A DNA stretch of 20,995 bases from the NCBI GenBank assembly GCA_900547345.1, contig URGG01000025.1, positions 1-20,995 of the forward strand, written 5' to 3'. The position numbers and the translations under genes were made by a program. Source of the DNA: an uncultured Collinsella sp. GTDB lineage: Bacteria; Actinomycetota; Coriobacteriia; Coriobacteriales; Coriobacteriaceae. Under the pieces are notes generated by a model. The model saw only the letters and a program-made list of their open reading frames with translations, was not told the origin of the DNA and searched no databases. Positions 7,113 to 13,749 of the stretch are shown here, piece by piece; the first letter of the stretch is position 1; the number at the start of each line of letters is the position of its first letter.

Positions 7113-8036
7113 ATGCTCGATTTAACAAAATTCACGACCGAACAGCGTAATCAAAGGTCAATGGACCTCGATACGATGACATCGCTGCAAATCGTCACGA
7201 CGATGAACGATGAGGATCTTCGTGCCGTCCAGTCGGTCACGAAAGTGTTGCCCCAGGTTGCCACAGCAATCGACTGGGCTGCTGAGACACTCGAGCGCGG
7301 CGGGCGCGTCTTTTACATGGGCGCAGGCACCAGCGGTCGTCTGGGCGTACTCGACGCTTCGGAGTGTCCGCCCACGTTTGGCGTATCGCCCGATCTGGTC
7401 GTCGGGCTCATTGCCGGGGGCGAGACGGCGTTTATCAAGGCTGTCGAAGGTGCCGAAGACAGCGAGGAGCTTGGCGCGAGCGACCTGCGGGAGCGTGGAC
7501 TCTCGGACAAGGATCTTGTCGTTGGCCTGGCGGCAAGCGGTCGTACTCCCTATGTGGTGGGCGGCCTTGTGTACGCCAAGGCAACTGGGTGCAAGACCAT
7601 TGCAATTGCCTGTAACCAAGGGTCGAAGATCGGGGAGAGCGTAGATCTTGCCATTGAGCCCGTGCCCGGTCCCGAGGTGCTGACCGGCTCAACGAGGCTC
7701 AAGGCGGGAACGGTCCAGAAGCTCATTCTCAACATGATTTCGACCGGTGCCATGGTCAAGATTGGCAAGGTGTACCAAAACCTGATGGTCGATGTGCAGC
7801 AGACGAACGAGAAGTTGGTGGTGCGCGGCCAGAACATCGTGATGGAGGCGACCGGCTGCACGCGCGAGCGCGCTGTTCAGGCGCTTGCAGATGCCGGCGG
7901 CCACGTAAAAACCGCTATTGTCTCGGTACTGCTGGACTGCGATGCCGAGCAGGCTGCGGTGGCTCTTGAGCGGGCGCGAGGCCATGTCCGTGCTGCGGTG
8001 AGTGGCCATGAGAAGAGCAATGCCGATGCCCAATAG
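7113..8036 (+). CDS. murQ: N-acetylmuramic acid 6-phosphate etherase MurQ
   Basis: MurQ removes the D-lactyl ether from MurNAc-6-phosphate to give GlcNAc-6-phosphate and D-lactate, the key step in using cell-wall muramic acid. The 307-residue product is close to E. coli MurQ (298). It carries the SIS signature GAGTSGRLGVLDASECPPTFG region at about 70-90, with Glu84 and Glu115 (in EGAEDS) in the positions of the two catalytic glutamates. The C-terminal part contains the UBA-like helical region that follows the SIS domain in this family. ATG 7113 follows GAGGTGA, 10 bases after the murR stop. A longer upstream open frame within murR is not credible as protein. MurQ is cytoplasmic and acts on the product of the PTS gene that follows. 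Confidence 0.95.
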   Translation: MLDLTKFTTEQRNQRSMDLDTMTSLQIVTTMNDEDLRAVQSVTKVLPQVATAIDWAAETLERGGRVFYMGAGTSGRLGVLDASECPPTFGVSPDLVVGLIAGGETAFIKAVEGAEDSEELGASDLRERGLSDKDLVVGLAASGRTPYVVGGLVYAKATGCKTIAIACNQGSKIGESVDLAIEPVPGPEVLTGSTRLKAGTVQKLILNMISTGAMVKIGKVYQNLMVDVQQTNEKLVVRGQNIVMEATGCTRERAVQALADAGGHVKTAIVSVLLDCDAEQAAVALERARGHVRAAVSGHEKSNADAQ

Positions 8037-8093
8037 GTGCGCGGCGCGAGCTGATATGACATCCAGACGAGATACCCAATACAAGGAGGAGTT

Positions 8094-9524
8094 ATGACGA
8101 ACAAAGAGCTGGCTCAAAAGCTGCTGGACCTTTTGGGCGGTAAAGACAACGTGCTGGCAAACGCGGCGTGCATGACGCGCCTGCGCGTGACCGTCAAAGA
8201 CACGGGCAACGTCGACACGGAGGGTATTAAGGCGCTCGACGGCGTGATGGGCCTGGTCGAGGACGACACGATGCAGATCGTGCTGGGTCCGGGCAAGGTG
8301 AATAAGGTGCTCGAGGAGTTCTCCAAGCTCACCGGCCTTGCGAAAGGCGTTGCCGACGAGAGCGTGGTTGACGCTGCGGCCACGAACAAGGCCGCGCAGA
8401 AGGCCAAGTACGAGTCCAAGCCGGTTCAGGCCTTCCTCAAGAAGATTTCCAATGTCTTCGTCGCCCTGCTTCCCGGCATCATTGCGGCTGGCCTCATCAA
8501 CGGTATCTGCAACGTCATTAACGTTTCGACGGCAGGCGCGCTTGCAGGCGAGTGGTGGTACCAGGGCATTCGTTCCATGGGCTGGGCCCTGTTCGCCTAT
8601 CTGCCCATCTTGGTGGGTTATAACGCGGCACGTGAGTTTGGTGGCTCCGCTGCGCCGGGCGGCATCGCCGGCATGATGTGCATCGCCAACAGTGCCATGC
8701 CCCTGCTTGCGCCTGGCGCGGCTGATCCTGCCACTGCCATTCTGCTGCCGCTCACCAATGCGCAGTACAACCCCGCAGCGGGCGGCATGATCGCGGCTCT
8801 CATCGCTGGCGCATTTTTTGCCTGGATGGAGCGTCAGATTCGCAAGGTTATGCCCAACGCACTCGACACGTTTTTGTCCCCGCTGCTGGTGCTCATCATC
8901 GGCGCCTTTGCTCTGATGCTCGTCATCCAGCCGGTTGGTGCATGGCTGACGACTGCCATCTTTAGCGTTTTGACCTTTATCTTCGAGAAGCTGGGCGTCC
9001 TGGGCGGCTATATCCTGTCGGCAGGCTTCTTGCCGCTGGTTTCCGTCGGCCTGCATCAGGCGCTCACGCCGATCCACGCTATGCTCAACGATCCCGACGG
9101 CGCTACCAAGGGTATCAATTACCTGCTTCCCATCCTTATGATGGCTGGCGGCGGCCAGGTCGGTGCCGGTTTGGCGCTGTACTTTAAGACCAAGAACGCC
9201 AAGCTCAAGAAGTACGTCGCAGAGTCCATTCCCGTTGGAATCCTGGGTGTGGGCGAGCCTCTGATGTATGCTGTTACGCTGCCGCTCGTTCGTCCGTTTG
9301 TGACGGCCTGCCTGGGTGCCGGATTTGGCGGCGCGCTCGCGGCGCTGCTTCACATCGGCACGGTTTCTCAGGGCGTTTCCGGTCTGTTTGGCCTGCTGAT
9401 CGTCGTTCCTGGCCAGCAACTCGGCTACGTTGCCGCTATGCTGCTTGCCTATGCCGCCGGCTTTGTCCTGACGTGGTTCTTCGGTGTCGACGAGCAGAAG
9501 ATCAACGAGTTCTTTGGCGAGTAG
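8094..9524 (+). CDS. murP: PTS EIIBC transporter, MurNAc (MurP) type
   Basis: This is a two-domain PTS permease of the glucose/sucrose superfamily. An N-terminal EIIB domain (about 1-80) carries the phosphorylated cysteine Cys26 in AACMTRLRV. A membrane EIIC domain begins near residue 105, with the conserved GVGEPLMYAV motif and Glu388. At 476 residues it matches E. coli MurP (474). It has no EIIA domain, so it must borrow one from elsewhere, as MurP does. AAGGAGG lies just before ATG 8094, and 57 bases without features separate it from murQ. The substrate is inferred from murQ and mupG next door: either MurNAc, as in E. coli, or MurNAc-GlcNAc, as reported for Staphylococcus aureus. Sequence alone cannot exclude another beta-glucoside. 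Confidence 0.87.
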   Translation: MTNKELAQKLLDLLGGKDNVLANAACMTRLRVTVKDTGNVDTEGIKALDGVMGLVEDDTMQIVLGPGKVNKVLEEFSKLTGLAKGVADESVVDAAATNKAAQKAKYESKPVQAFLKKISNVFVALLPGIIAAGLINGICNVINVSTAGALAGEWWYQGIRSMGWALFAYLPILVGYNAAREFGGSAAPGGIAGMMCIANSAMPLLAPGAADPATAILLPLTNAQYNPAAGGMIAALIAGAFFAWMERQIRKVMPNALDTFLSPLLVLIIGAFALMLVIQPVGAWLTTAIFSVLTFIFEKLGVLGGYILSAGFLPLVSVGLHQALTPIHAMLNDPDGATKGINYLLPILMMAGGGQVGAGLALYFKTKNAKLKKYVAESIPVGILGVGEPLMYAVTLPLVRPFVTACLGAGFGGALAALLHIGTVSQGVSGLFGLLIVVPGQQLGYVAAMLLAYAAGFVLTWFFGVDEQKINEFFGE

Positions 9525-9591
9525 TTTGATATCGCGAGCCGTGTTGCTCGGGGTTCGCGGCGCGCAGCAGATTTCTTGATGCTATGGTTGT

Positions 9592-9625
9592 GCCGGCGGG
9601 GCTAGCTGCTCCGCCGGCCTTTTTT
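9592..9625 (+). terminator. strong intercistronic terminator between murP and mupG
   Basis: GCCGGCGG (9592-9599) pairs perfectly with CCGCCGGC (9611-9618). The stem extends inward by about three more pairs, including one wobble, around a five-base loop. A run of six T follows at 9620-9625. The mupG RBS (AAAGGAG) begins directly after it. Confidence 0.88.
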
Positions 9626-9641
9626 AAAGGAGCGTTGAAGC

Positions 9642-10694
9642 GTGAAAACGGGTATTTCGATTTATCTTTCCAGCCCTCTGCAGGATATTGAGCGGACGAT
9701 TGAACATGGTGCCGCGGCGGGTGCGCGCTATGCGTTCACCTCGCTGCATATTCCCGAGGATGGGGGAGCGGCGTATGCCGATAAGGTCCGTCATGTGCTG
9801 TCGCTGCTTTCCGCCCGCGGCATTGCGCTCATTGCCGATGTGGGGCCTCGCACGTGCGATTTGCTCGGGCTTGAGCGCATCGAGGACCTGCGCGATCTGG
9901 GGTTGGAATACCTTCGTTTGGACTATGGCTTTAGCGCCCAGCGGGTCGCGGAGCTGTCCGGTGTATTTCACATTGTGGTCAATGCATCGACGGTGAGTTC
10001 TGATGAAATCGCATCGTGGCGTGAGGCCGGTGCCGATGTGACTCGTTTTGCCGCCTGCCACAATTTTTACCCCAAGCCTTATACCGGTTTAGCTCTGGAG
10101 GACATTGCTCGGGTGAATCTTCGTCTTGCGGCGCTTGGATTCGAAATCATGGCTTTTGTGCCGGGTGATGCTAACGTTCGCGGGCCGGTATTCGAGGGAC
10201 TGCCGACGGTCGAGGCGCAGCGCGGTCGCGCGTCAAAGGTTGCTCTCAATATGCTTGAGCTTGCACATGGCGCCGATTGCGACATTGTGTTGGTCGGCGA
10301 CCCCGATCTATCCGATGCGGGCTGGGCGCAGTTTGCTCAAGTTTCCGCCGGATACGTGGATTTGCAATGCGAGCTTGAGCCCGGTTATGCCTATGTGCGC
10401 GGGCAGATTCATCACGACCGGCCCGACTCGAGCGTCCTCATTTTTAGGTCTCAGGAGTCACGTACGACGCTTAAGCCGGATTCCGTGCCGACGGATGTCG
10501 GAGCCGGCCTGCCGCGAAAGGCGGGGGCGATCGCTGTGAGCAATAGCGGATATGGGCGCTACGAAGGCGAGCTTGAGATTGCGCGGGTCGATCTTCCCGG
10601 TGACGAGCGCATGAACGTTGCGGGCCATATCACGCCCGAGGCAATGGAACTGCTGCCGTTTATCAAGCGCGGATTCGGGGTACGGTTCGTTTAA
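9642..10694 (+). CDS. mupG: DUF871 protein, 6-phospho-N-acetylmuramidase MupG type
   Basis: The 350-residue product belongs to the DUF871 (old 'outer surface protein') family. It opens with GISIYLSS and has a TIM-barrel-like N-terminal part (about 1-235, including TSLHIPED and RLDYGF) and a C-terminal cyclophilin-like part containing GAIAVSNSGYGRYEGEL. In S. aureus, MupG hydrolyses MurNAc-6-phosphate-GlcNAc, made by MurP, into MurNAc-6-phosphate and GlcNAc, and is encoded with murQ, murP and murR. The same four genes are together here, which supports the assignment. GTG 9642 is preceded by AAAGGAG (9626-9632). The protein is predicted cytoplasmic, with no signal peptide. The odd point is the terminator placed immediately upstream. 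The exact substrate is inferred from context. Confidence 0.85.
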   Translation: MKTGISIYLSSPLQDIERTIEHGAAAGARYAFTSLHIPEDGGAAYADKVRHVLSLLSARGIALIADVGPRTCDLLGLERIEDLRDLGLEYLRLDYGFSAQRVAELSGVFHIVVNASTVSSDEIASWREAGADVTRFAACHNFYPKPYTGLALEDIARVNLRLAALGFEIMAFVPGDANVRGPVFEGLPTVEAQRGRASKVALNMLELAHGADCDIVLVGDPDLSDAGWAQFAQVSAGYVDLQCELEPGYAYVRGQIHHDRPDSSVLIFRSQESRTTLKPDSVPTDVGAGLPRKAGAIAVSNSGYGRYEGELEIARVDLPGDERMNVAGHITPEAMELLPFIKRGFGVRFV

Positions 10695-10710
10695 CGTGTG
10701 ACCCGCGGGC

Positions 10711-10716
10711 TACAAT
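10711..10716 (+). promoter_or_regulatory. candidate -10 element of the arsC-like gene
   Basis: TACAAT at 10711-10716 (in GGGCTACAATTGG) is a five-of-six match to the -10 consensus, 71 bases before the start codon. No convincing -35 lies at normal spacing. GGAGGA at about 10776-10781 is the RBS. Confidence 0.35.
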
Positions 10717-10786
10717 TGGCCCATCATACGAAGGCGCCTCGTGTGGCGTGTGCCTGCGTTGGCCGATCTATATTCGGAGGATTCCC

Positions 10787-11146
10787 ATGACTGTACTGTT
10801 TGTTGAATATCCCAAGTGCTCGACCTGTAAGAAGGCCAAGGCATGGCTGGACGAACATGGGGTAGAGTATATCGATCGCGATATCGTTTTGGACAATCCC
10901 ACGGCTGATGAGCTTGCGACCTGGATTGCTCGTTCGGGGCTGCCGGTGCGGCGCTTCTTTAATTCGTCGGGCATGAAATATCGAGAGCTGGGCCTGAAGG
11001 CGCGTCTGGATGCGGGCATGACGGATCGGGAGTGCTACGAGCTGCTGGCGACCGACGGCATGCTGGTCAAGCGTCCGCTGCTGGTGGGCGACGACTTTGC
11101 GATTCCCGGCTTTAGGGAAGCGGCTTGGGCCGAGGCGTTGCTGTAG
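10787..11146 (+). CDS. ArsC/Spx-family thioredoxin-fold protein
   Basis: The 119-residue product has the ArsC/Spx/YffB fold. A first strand ends in YPKCSTCKKAKAWL, with a CxxC pair at Cys11 and Cys14. The helical middle (about 38-90) contains RRFFNSSGMKYRE, and the C-terminal part has the family KRPLLVGDD segment, in which the arginine contacts the substrate in ArsC. Proteins of this type are annotated as arsenate reductase-like or Spx/MgsR-like. Spx itself also keeps a CxxC but binds RNA polymerase. No ars genes are nearby, so arsenate reduction is not supported by context. A redox or glutaredoxin-like role is equally possible. ATG 10787 follows a GGAGGA site. The upstream in-frame extension is ignored because the fold begins at MTVLFVEYPKC. 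Confidence 0.82.
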   Translation: MTVLFVEYPKCSTCKKAKAWLDEHGVEYIDRDIVLDNPTADELATWIARSGLPVRRFFNSSGMKYRELGLKARLDAGMTDRECYELLATDGMLVKRPLLVGDDFAIPGFREAAWAEALL

Positions 11147-11151
11147 CGGCT

Positions 11152-11201
11152 GCGGAAAGTGCGACCCGTTTTGTGTGCTCAGGGTGGGACGCACTTTCCG
11201 C
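11152..11201. repeat. 50-bp palindromic element, family A
   Basis: GCGGAAAGTGCG (11152-11163) and CGCACTTTCCGC (11190-11201) are perfect 12-bp inverted arms around a 26-base loop. The loop itself contains ACCC (11164-11167) and GGGT (11181-11184), which can pair. It lies between convergent genes, five bases after the arsC-like stop. It has no T-tract, so ordinary intrinsic termination is not the obvious role. Confidence 0.75.
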
Positions 11202-11218
11202 CGGCGGGCCTGCCCCAG

Positions 11219-11629
11219 TCAGTCCGCCAGCTGTGCCCATTCGTGCGGATCGTAGACCTTTACGTGTTTGTTGGGCTTGCCGCTCCAGTACTCCTCGTCC
11301 ATAAAGGGCAGATATGCCTGAACGCCGGGGCAGATAAAGGGAATCCGCTGCTGTTGCAGTCGCTCGCGCTGGCGCTGCTCCAGGTGCGCCTCGGATATGA
11401 CGGTTGGCATGCCGGACAACTCGACGAGGCTTGCCTGGATTCGCTTAAGGTCGGGGAGTCCCGCGTGCCATGACATCCGCATGATCAAAAAGGATGCACG
11501 GCGGTATTTTGCCTGCACCACAGTAATGGCGGGGCGCAGTGTGGGATGGATTTTGTCCCGTTCGGGCCAAAGGTCGGCAGTGATCTCAAGGCCCAGGGTC
11601 TCCCATAGGTAATCAAGCTCTTCGTCCAT
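11219..11629 (-). CDS. small unknown protein resembling the N-terminal part of a MarR-type family
   Basis: The 136-residue product has no membrane segment and no DNA-binding motif that I can see. A central part (FLIMRMSWHAGLPDLKRIQ, then MPTVISEAHLEQRQRERL, then IPFICPGVQAYLPFMDEEYW) recalls the N-terminal region of certain MarR-like regulators. In those proteins a similar 'IPF...G...YLPFL' segment precedes the winged helix. If so, the DNA-binding half is missing and this is either a stand-alone domain or a remnant. This likeness comes from memory of the pattern and is weak. ATG at 11629 has only a modest site (GAGG, four bases upstream on the - strand). It is convergent with the arsC-like gene across palindrome A, and the tRNA genes are divergent upstream. 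Confidence 0.6.
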   Translation of the reverse strand: MDEELDYLWETLGLEITADLWPERDKIHPTLRPAITVVQAKYRRASFLIMRMSWHAGLPDLKRIQASLVELSGMPTVISEAHLEQRQRERLQQQRIPFICPGVQAYLPFMDEEYWSGKPNKHVKVYDPHEWAQLAD

Positions 11630-11794
11630 GGCGCCTCGATATCTACGTGATCATTGATACTTCGATTGTGTTGCCTGGTGCTATCGTTTTCGCGGTAGAA
11701 TCTGCCAACGGTTGACGGCTACCGCTCGCGGCGTTTTGCCCTTCGTGTACAGCGGTCGGCTTCACAGGTCCTTCACGGGTTGGACTTAATTAGG

Positions 11795-11829
11795 CCAATT
11801 TGACTGAATTTCAAAAAAGTCAAAATTGG
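11795..11829. repeat. AT-rich dyad upstream of the tRNA promoter
   Basis: CCAATTTGACT (11795-11805) and AGTCAAAATTGG (11818-11829) are inverted arms differing by one extra base, around a 12-base AT-rich loop. It ends four bases before the -35 of the tRNA promoter. The remainder of 11630-11832 holds a possible -10 (TAGAAT at 11696-11701), but no gene. Confidence 0.6.
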
Positions 11830-11832
11830 GGC

Positions 11833-11861
11833 TTGCGTCACGGCGAGACTTCCCGTATATT
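11833..11861 (+). promoter_or_regulatory. tRNA operon promoter
   Basis: TTGCGT (11833-11838) and TATATT (11856-11861) are separated by exactly 17 bases and point at tRNA-Gln, about 45 bases downstream. Transcription should start near 11868, giving a 5' leader of about 38 bases for RNase P to remove. Confidence 0.65.
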
Positions 11862-11905
11862 TCTTTCTTGCGCAAAGGCACAGCCGAGCGCAGCGATGCA
11901 GTCAT

Positions 11906-11979
11906 TGGGATGTCGTCTAATGGCAGGACAGCGGATTCTGGTTCCGTCAATGGGGGTTCGACTCCCTCCATCCCAGCCA
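11906..11979 (+). tRNA. tRNA-Gln (CTG anticodon)
   Basis: A complete cloverleaf can be drawn. Acceptor TGGGATG (11906-11912) pairs with CATCCCA (11969-11975). The anticodon stem GCGGA/TCCGT encloses loop TTCTGGT, giving anticodon CTG. The T arm is GGGGG-TTCGACT-CCCTC with one wobble. CCA is encoded (11977-11979). It reads CAG glutamine codons. Confidence 0.95.
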
Positions 11980-11996
11980 TTGCATTTGCTACATAT

Positions 11997-12073
11997 GGCC
12001 CGTTCGTCTAGCGGTTTAGGACGCCGCCCTCTCAAGGCGGAGATCACCAGTTCGAATCTGGTACGGGCTACCA
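11997..12073 (+). tRNA. tRNA-Glu (CTC anticodon)
   Basis: Acceptor GGCCCGT (11997-12003) pairs with ACGGGCT (12063-12069), with a G-T first pair. The anticodon stem CCGCC/GGCGG encloses CTCTCAA, giving anticodon CTC. The T arm is ACCAG-TTCGAAT-CTGGT. CCA is encoded (12071-12073). It lies 17 bases after tRNA-Gln, evidently on the same transcript. Confidence 0.96.
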
Positions 12074-12083
12074 AAATTGAACG

Positions 12084-12111
12084 CCCGGGCCTCGTAAGAG
12101 ACCCGGGTTTT
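12084..12111 (+). terminator. terminator of the tRNA operon
   Basis: CCCGGG-C-CTC (12084-12093) pairs with GAG-A-CCCGGG (12098-12107) with one internal mismatch around a GTAA loop, then TTTTG. It lies 10 bases after the tRNA-Glu CCA. Confidence 0.87.
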
Positions 12112-12120
12112 GTGTATTGA

Positions 12121-12132
12121 CCGTATATACGG
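12121..12132. promoter_or_regulatory. 12-bp perfect palindrome upstream of the TPR gene
   Basis: CCGTATATACGG is a perfect dyad 36 bases before the start codon. TTGACC overlaps its left edge (12117-12122) as a possible -35, but no -10 follows at 17 bases. TATATA within the palindrome (12124-12129) may itself serve as a -10. It is either a promoter core or an operator; the evidence does not choose. Confidence 0.35.
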
Positions 12133-12167
12133 CGCCTGCCGTGTTTCGCTCAGATCGAGGAGTAGCC

Positions 12168-13085
12168 ATGGATCTGCCCATCAGCTTGCAAGACATCACG
12201 TATGCCGAGAACTATCTGGCGCAGGGCGACCTGGCTACGGCGACGCCGCTGCTGGAGCGTCTGGTGGAGCTCGCCGAGGAGTATATTGATGCTGAGTGCA
12301 AGACGGAGGAGAAGCATCAATACTTTAGCTTCGATAGCAAGTTTGAGCGCTTGGCCTATCGCCGCGTGGAGAAGGATCCGCGCGAGCTCGTGCAGGTCGA
12401 GGTGCCGTTTGACCGCCTGTACTCTGACATGGCGTTTGCCTACATTCGCCAGCAGGATTATGTAAGCGCTCGTAATGCCCTGATGCAGGCTGTGCGTTGG
12501 GACCCCATGAACTGCAACTATCGCTTGGATTTGGCCGAGCTGTTCCGTGCACTCGAGGACAAGCAGGAATGGGCATCGCTCTCGTTCTCGGTGCTGGAGC
12601 GTGCAAGCGATGGCAAGTGCGCCGCCCGCGCTTACGCCAATCTAGGTCAGTACTTCTTGGAGCCCGAGACCGAGAACGTTTCGGCTGCCGTGGGCTGCGC
12701 GCGTCTGGCGCTGCGCCTGGCGCCCAACGATGCGCATACGACGCGCCTGCTCAACAAGATCCATACCACCTATCCGGATGCCGCTGATGAGAGCGACGAC
12801 CACGTGATGGGTGAATTGGCCCTGCAAGGCGTGCCGACCTCGCCTTCGGCCGAGATTGCCATCTGCCTGATTATGTGCGCGACCGATGCTGCAAGCGACG
12901 GCGACAAGCAGGAGGCGACGCGCCTGACGGTACGTGCTCGCGACTTGGTGGGCGAGGAGGCCTGCGCGGCGATTATCAAACTGGTGCGCGAGAGCGATGC
13001 CGAGCTCAATGCCGAGCGCAAGGCAAAGCGCGAGACTGTGGGCTCAAACGCCGACGGCGCCAAGGAGGCCGGCGATGCCCAGTAA
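12168..13085 (+). CDS. tetratricopeptide-repeat-like protein of unknown function
   Basis: The 305-residue product is soluble and mostly helical, built of pairs of short amphipathic helices of TPR type. Examples are YAENYLAQGDLATATPLLERL near residues 12-32, RLYSDMAFAYIRQQDYVSARNALMQAV near 85-115, and SAAVGCARLALRLAPND further on. TPR domains bind other proteins, and no catalytic motif is visible. ATG 12168 follows CGAGGAG (12156-12162); an in-frame TTG at 12117 is less likely. Its last 11 bases overlap the start of smpB, so the two are probably translated together. That suggests, without proving, a link to translation or stalled-ribosome rescue. The C-terminal 35 residues are charged and alanine-rich, probably a flexible tail. 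I do not recognise a named family. Confidence 0.75.
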   Translation: MDLPISLQDITYAENYLAQGDLATATPLLERLVELAEEYIDAECKTEEKHQYFSFDSKFERLAYRRVEKDPRELVQVEVPFDRLYSDMAFAYIRQQDYVSARNALMQAVRWDPMNCNYRLDLAELFRALEDKQEWASLSFSVLERASDGKCAARAYANLGQYFLEPETENVSAAVGCARLALRLAPNDAHTTRLLNKIHTTYPDAADESDDHVMGELALQGVPTSPSAEIAICLIMCATDAASDGDKQEATRLTVRARDLVGEEACAAIIKLVRESDAELNAERKAKRETVGSNADGAKEAGDAQ

Positions 13086-13545
13086 GCGCGAGCGCAAACT
13101 CATTTCCAAGAATCGCTCGGCACATCACGAGTACTTTATCGATGAGACATTTGAGTGCGGTATTGAACTGAGTGGCACCGAGGTCAAGTCGATTCGCGAG
13201 CGCGCCTGTCAGATCACTGACACTTTTGCGCTGATTCGTGGCGGCGAGTGCTGGCTCGTCGGACTGCATATCCACCCTTATAGCCATGGTGGCGTGTGGA
13301 ATCGCGATCCCGACCGTCGGCGTCGTCTGCTGCTGCACCGCAAGGAGATCGACTTTCTTGACGGCAAACTTCGCAACCGTGGTTATGCGCTGGTTCCGTT
13401 GGAGCTCTACTTTAATACCGACGGCCGCGTAAAGCTGCTGCTGGGTCTGGGTCGCGGCAAGAAGCTCTACGACAAGCGCGAGGATATGGCCAAGCGTGAT
13501 GTCCAACGCGAGATCGACCGCGCCCTTAAGGAACGCAACCGCTAG
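13075..13545 (+). CDS. smpB: SsrA-binding protein SmpB
   Basis: SmpB binds tmRNA and brings it to ribosomes stalled on messages without stop codons, starting trans-translation. The 156-residue product shows the family from end to end: a basic N-terminus (KRERKLISKNRSAHHEYFI), the core GIELSGTEVKSIRERACQI, the HIHPYSHGG segment, LLLHRKEIDFL, and a basic C-terminal tail ending KRDVQREIDRALKERNR, which folds into the ribosomal A site. ATG 13075 follows AAGGAGG (13062-13068) inside the upstream TPR gene and overlaps it by 11 bases. The ssrA gene often lies next to smpB, but I could not find it in 13546-13749. Identity is secure. Confidence 0.96.
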   Translation: MPSKRERKLISKNRSAHHEYFIDETFECGIELSGTEVKSIRERACQITDTFALIRGGECWLVGLHIHPYSHGGVWNRDPDRRRRLLLHRKEIDFLDGKLRNRGYALVPLELYFNTDGRVKLLLGLGRGKKLYDKREDMAKRDVQREIDRALKERNR

Positions 13546-13555
13546 GCACTCTGTA

Positions 13556-13622
13556 AGTTGCGGTGGAATACGGACTGTTTTGCCTGTTTAAGGGGCTATT
13601 CAGTCCCTATTTCACCGCAACT
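13556..13622. repeat. 67-bp palindromic element, family B
   Basis: Arms 13557-13577 and 13601-13621 (starting GTTGCGGTG and ending CACCGCAAC) are complementary over 21 bases with two mismatches, plus one further A-T pair outside. They enclose a 23-base loop containing GTTTTG. The element starts 11 bases after the smpB stop and precedes the smpB terminator, so it would be part of the smpB 3' untranslated region. Confidence 0.78.
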
Positions 13623-13665
13623 GCGGGCGTCTCATCTTTCTTACTGTTCTGACACATATGTCTCA

Positions 13666-13698
13666 AAGGCAGCGTCCGTTATGGGTGCCGCCTTTTTT
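13666..13698 (+). terminator. intrinsic terminator after smpB
   Basis: AAGGCAGC (13666-13673) pairs with GCCGCCTT (13687-13694) with one mismatch, and the T-run continues to 13698 (six T). It ends the TPR-smpB transcript and lies about 50 bases before the flavin reductase gene. Confidence 0.65.
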
Positions 13699-13749
13699 GT
13701 GGGTACATACATCCATGAGGTTCAATCCTGGGTTAGGGGAGTGATCGTT

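Noticed and set aside
7689..9419. 576-codon open frame antisense to murQ and murP
   Set aside because: It spans two real genes and their gap. Its composition is typical of a shadow frame, with no start signal and no recognisable domain.
11800..11828. TTGACT as the -35 of the tRNA promoter
   Set aside because: No -10-like hexamer lies 16-18 bases downstream. TTGCGT/TATATT with a 17-base spacer is clearly better.
13546..13749. possible tmRNA (ssrA) gene next to smpB
   Set aside because: No tRNA-like acceptor/T-arm ends or tag-peptide frame could be found. The space is filled by a long palindrome and a terminator.
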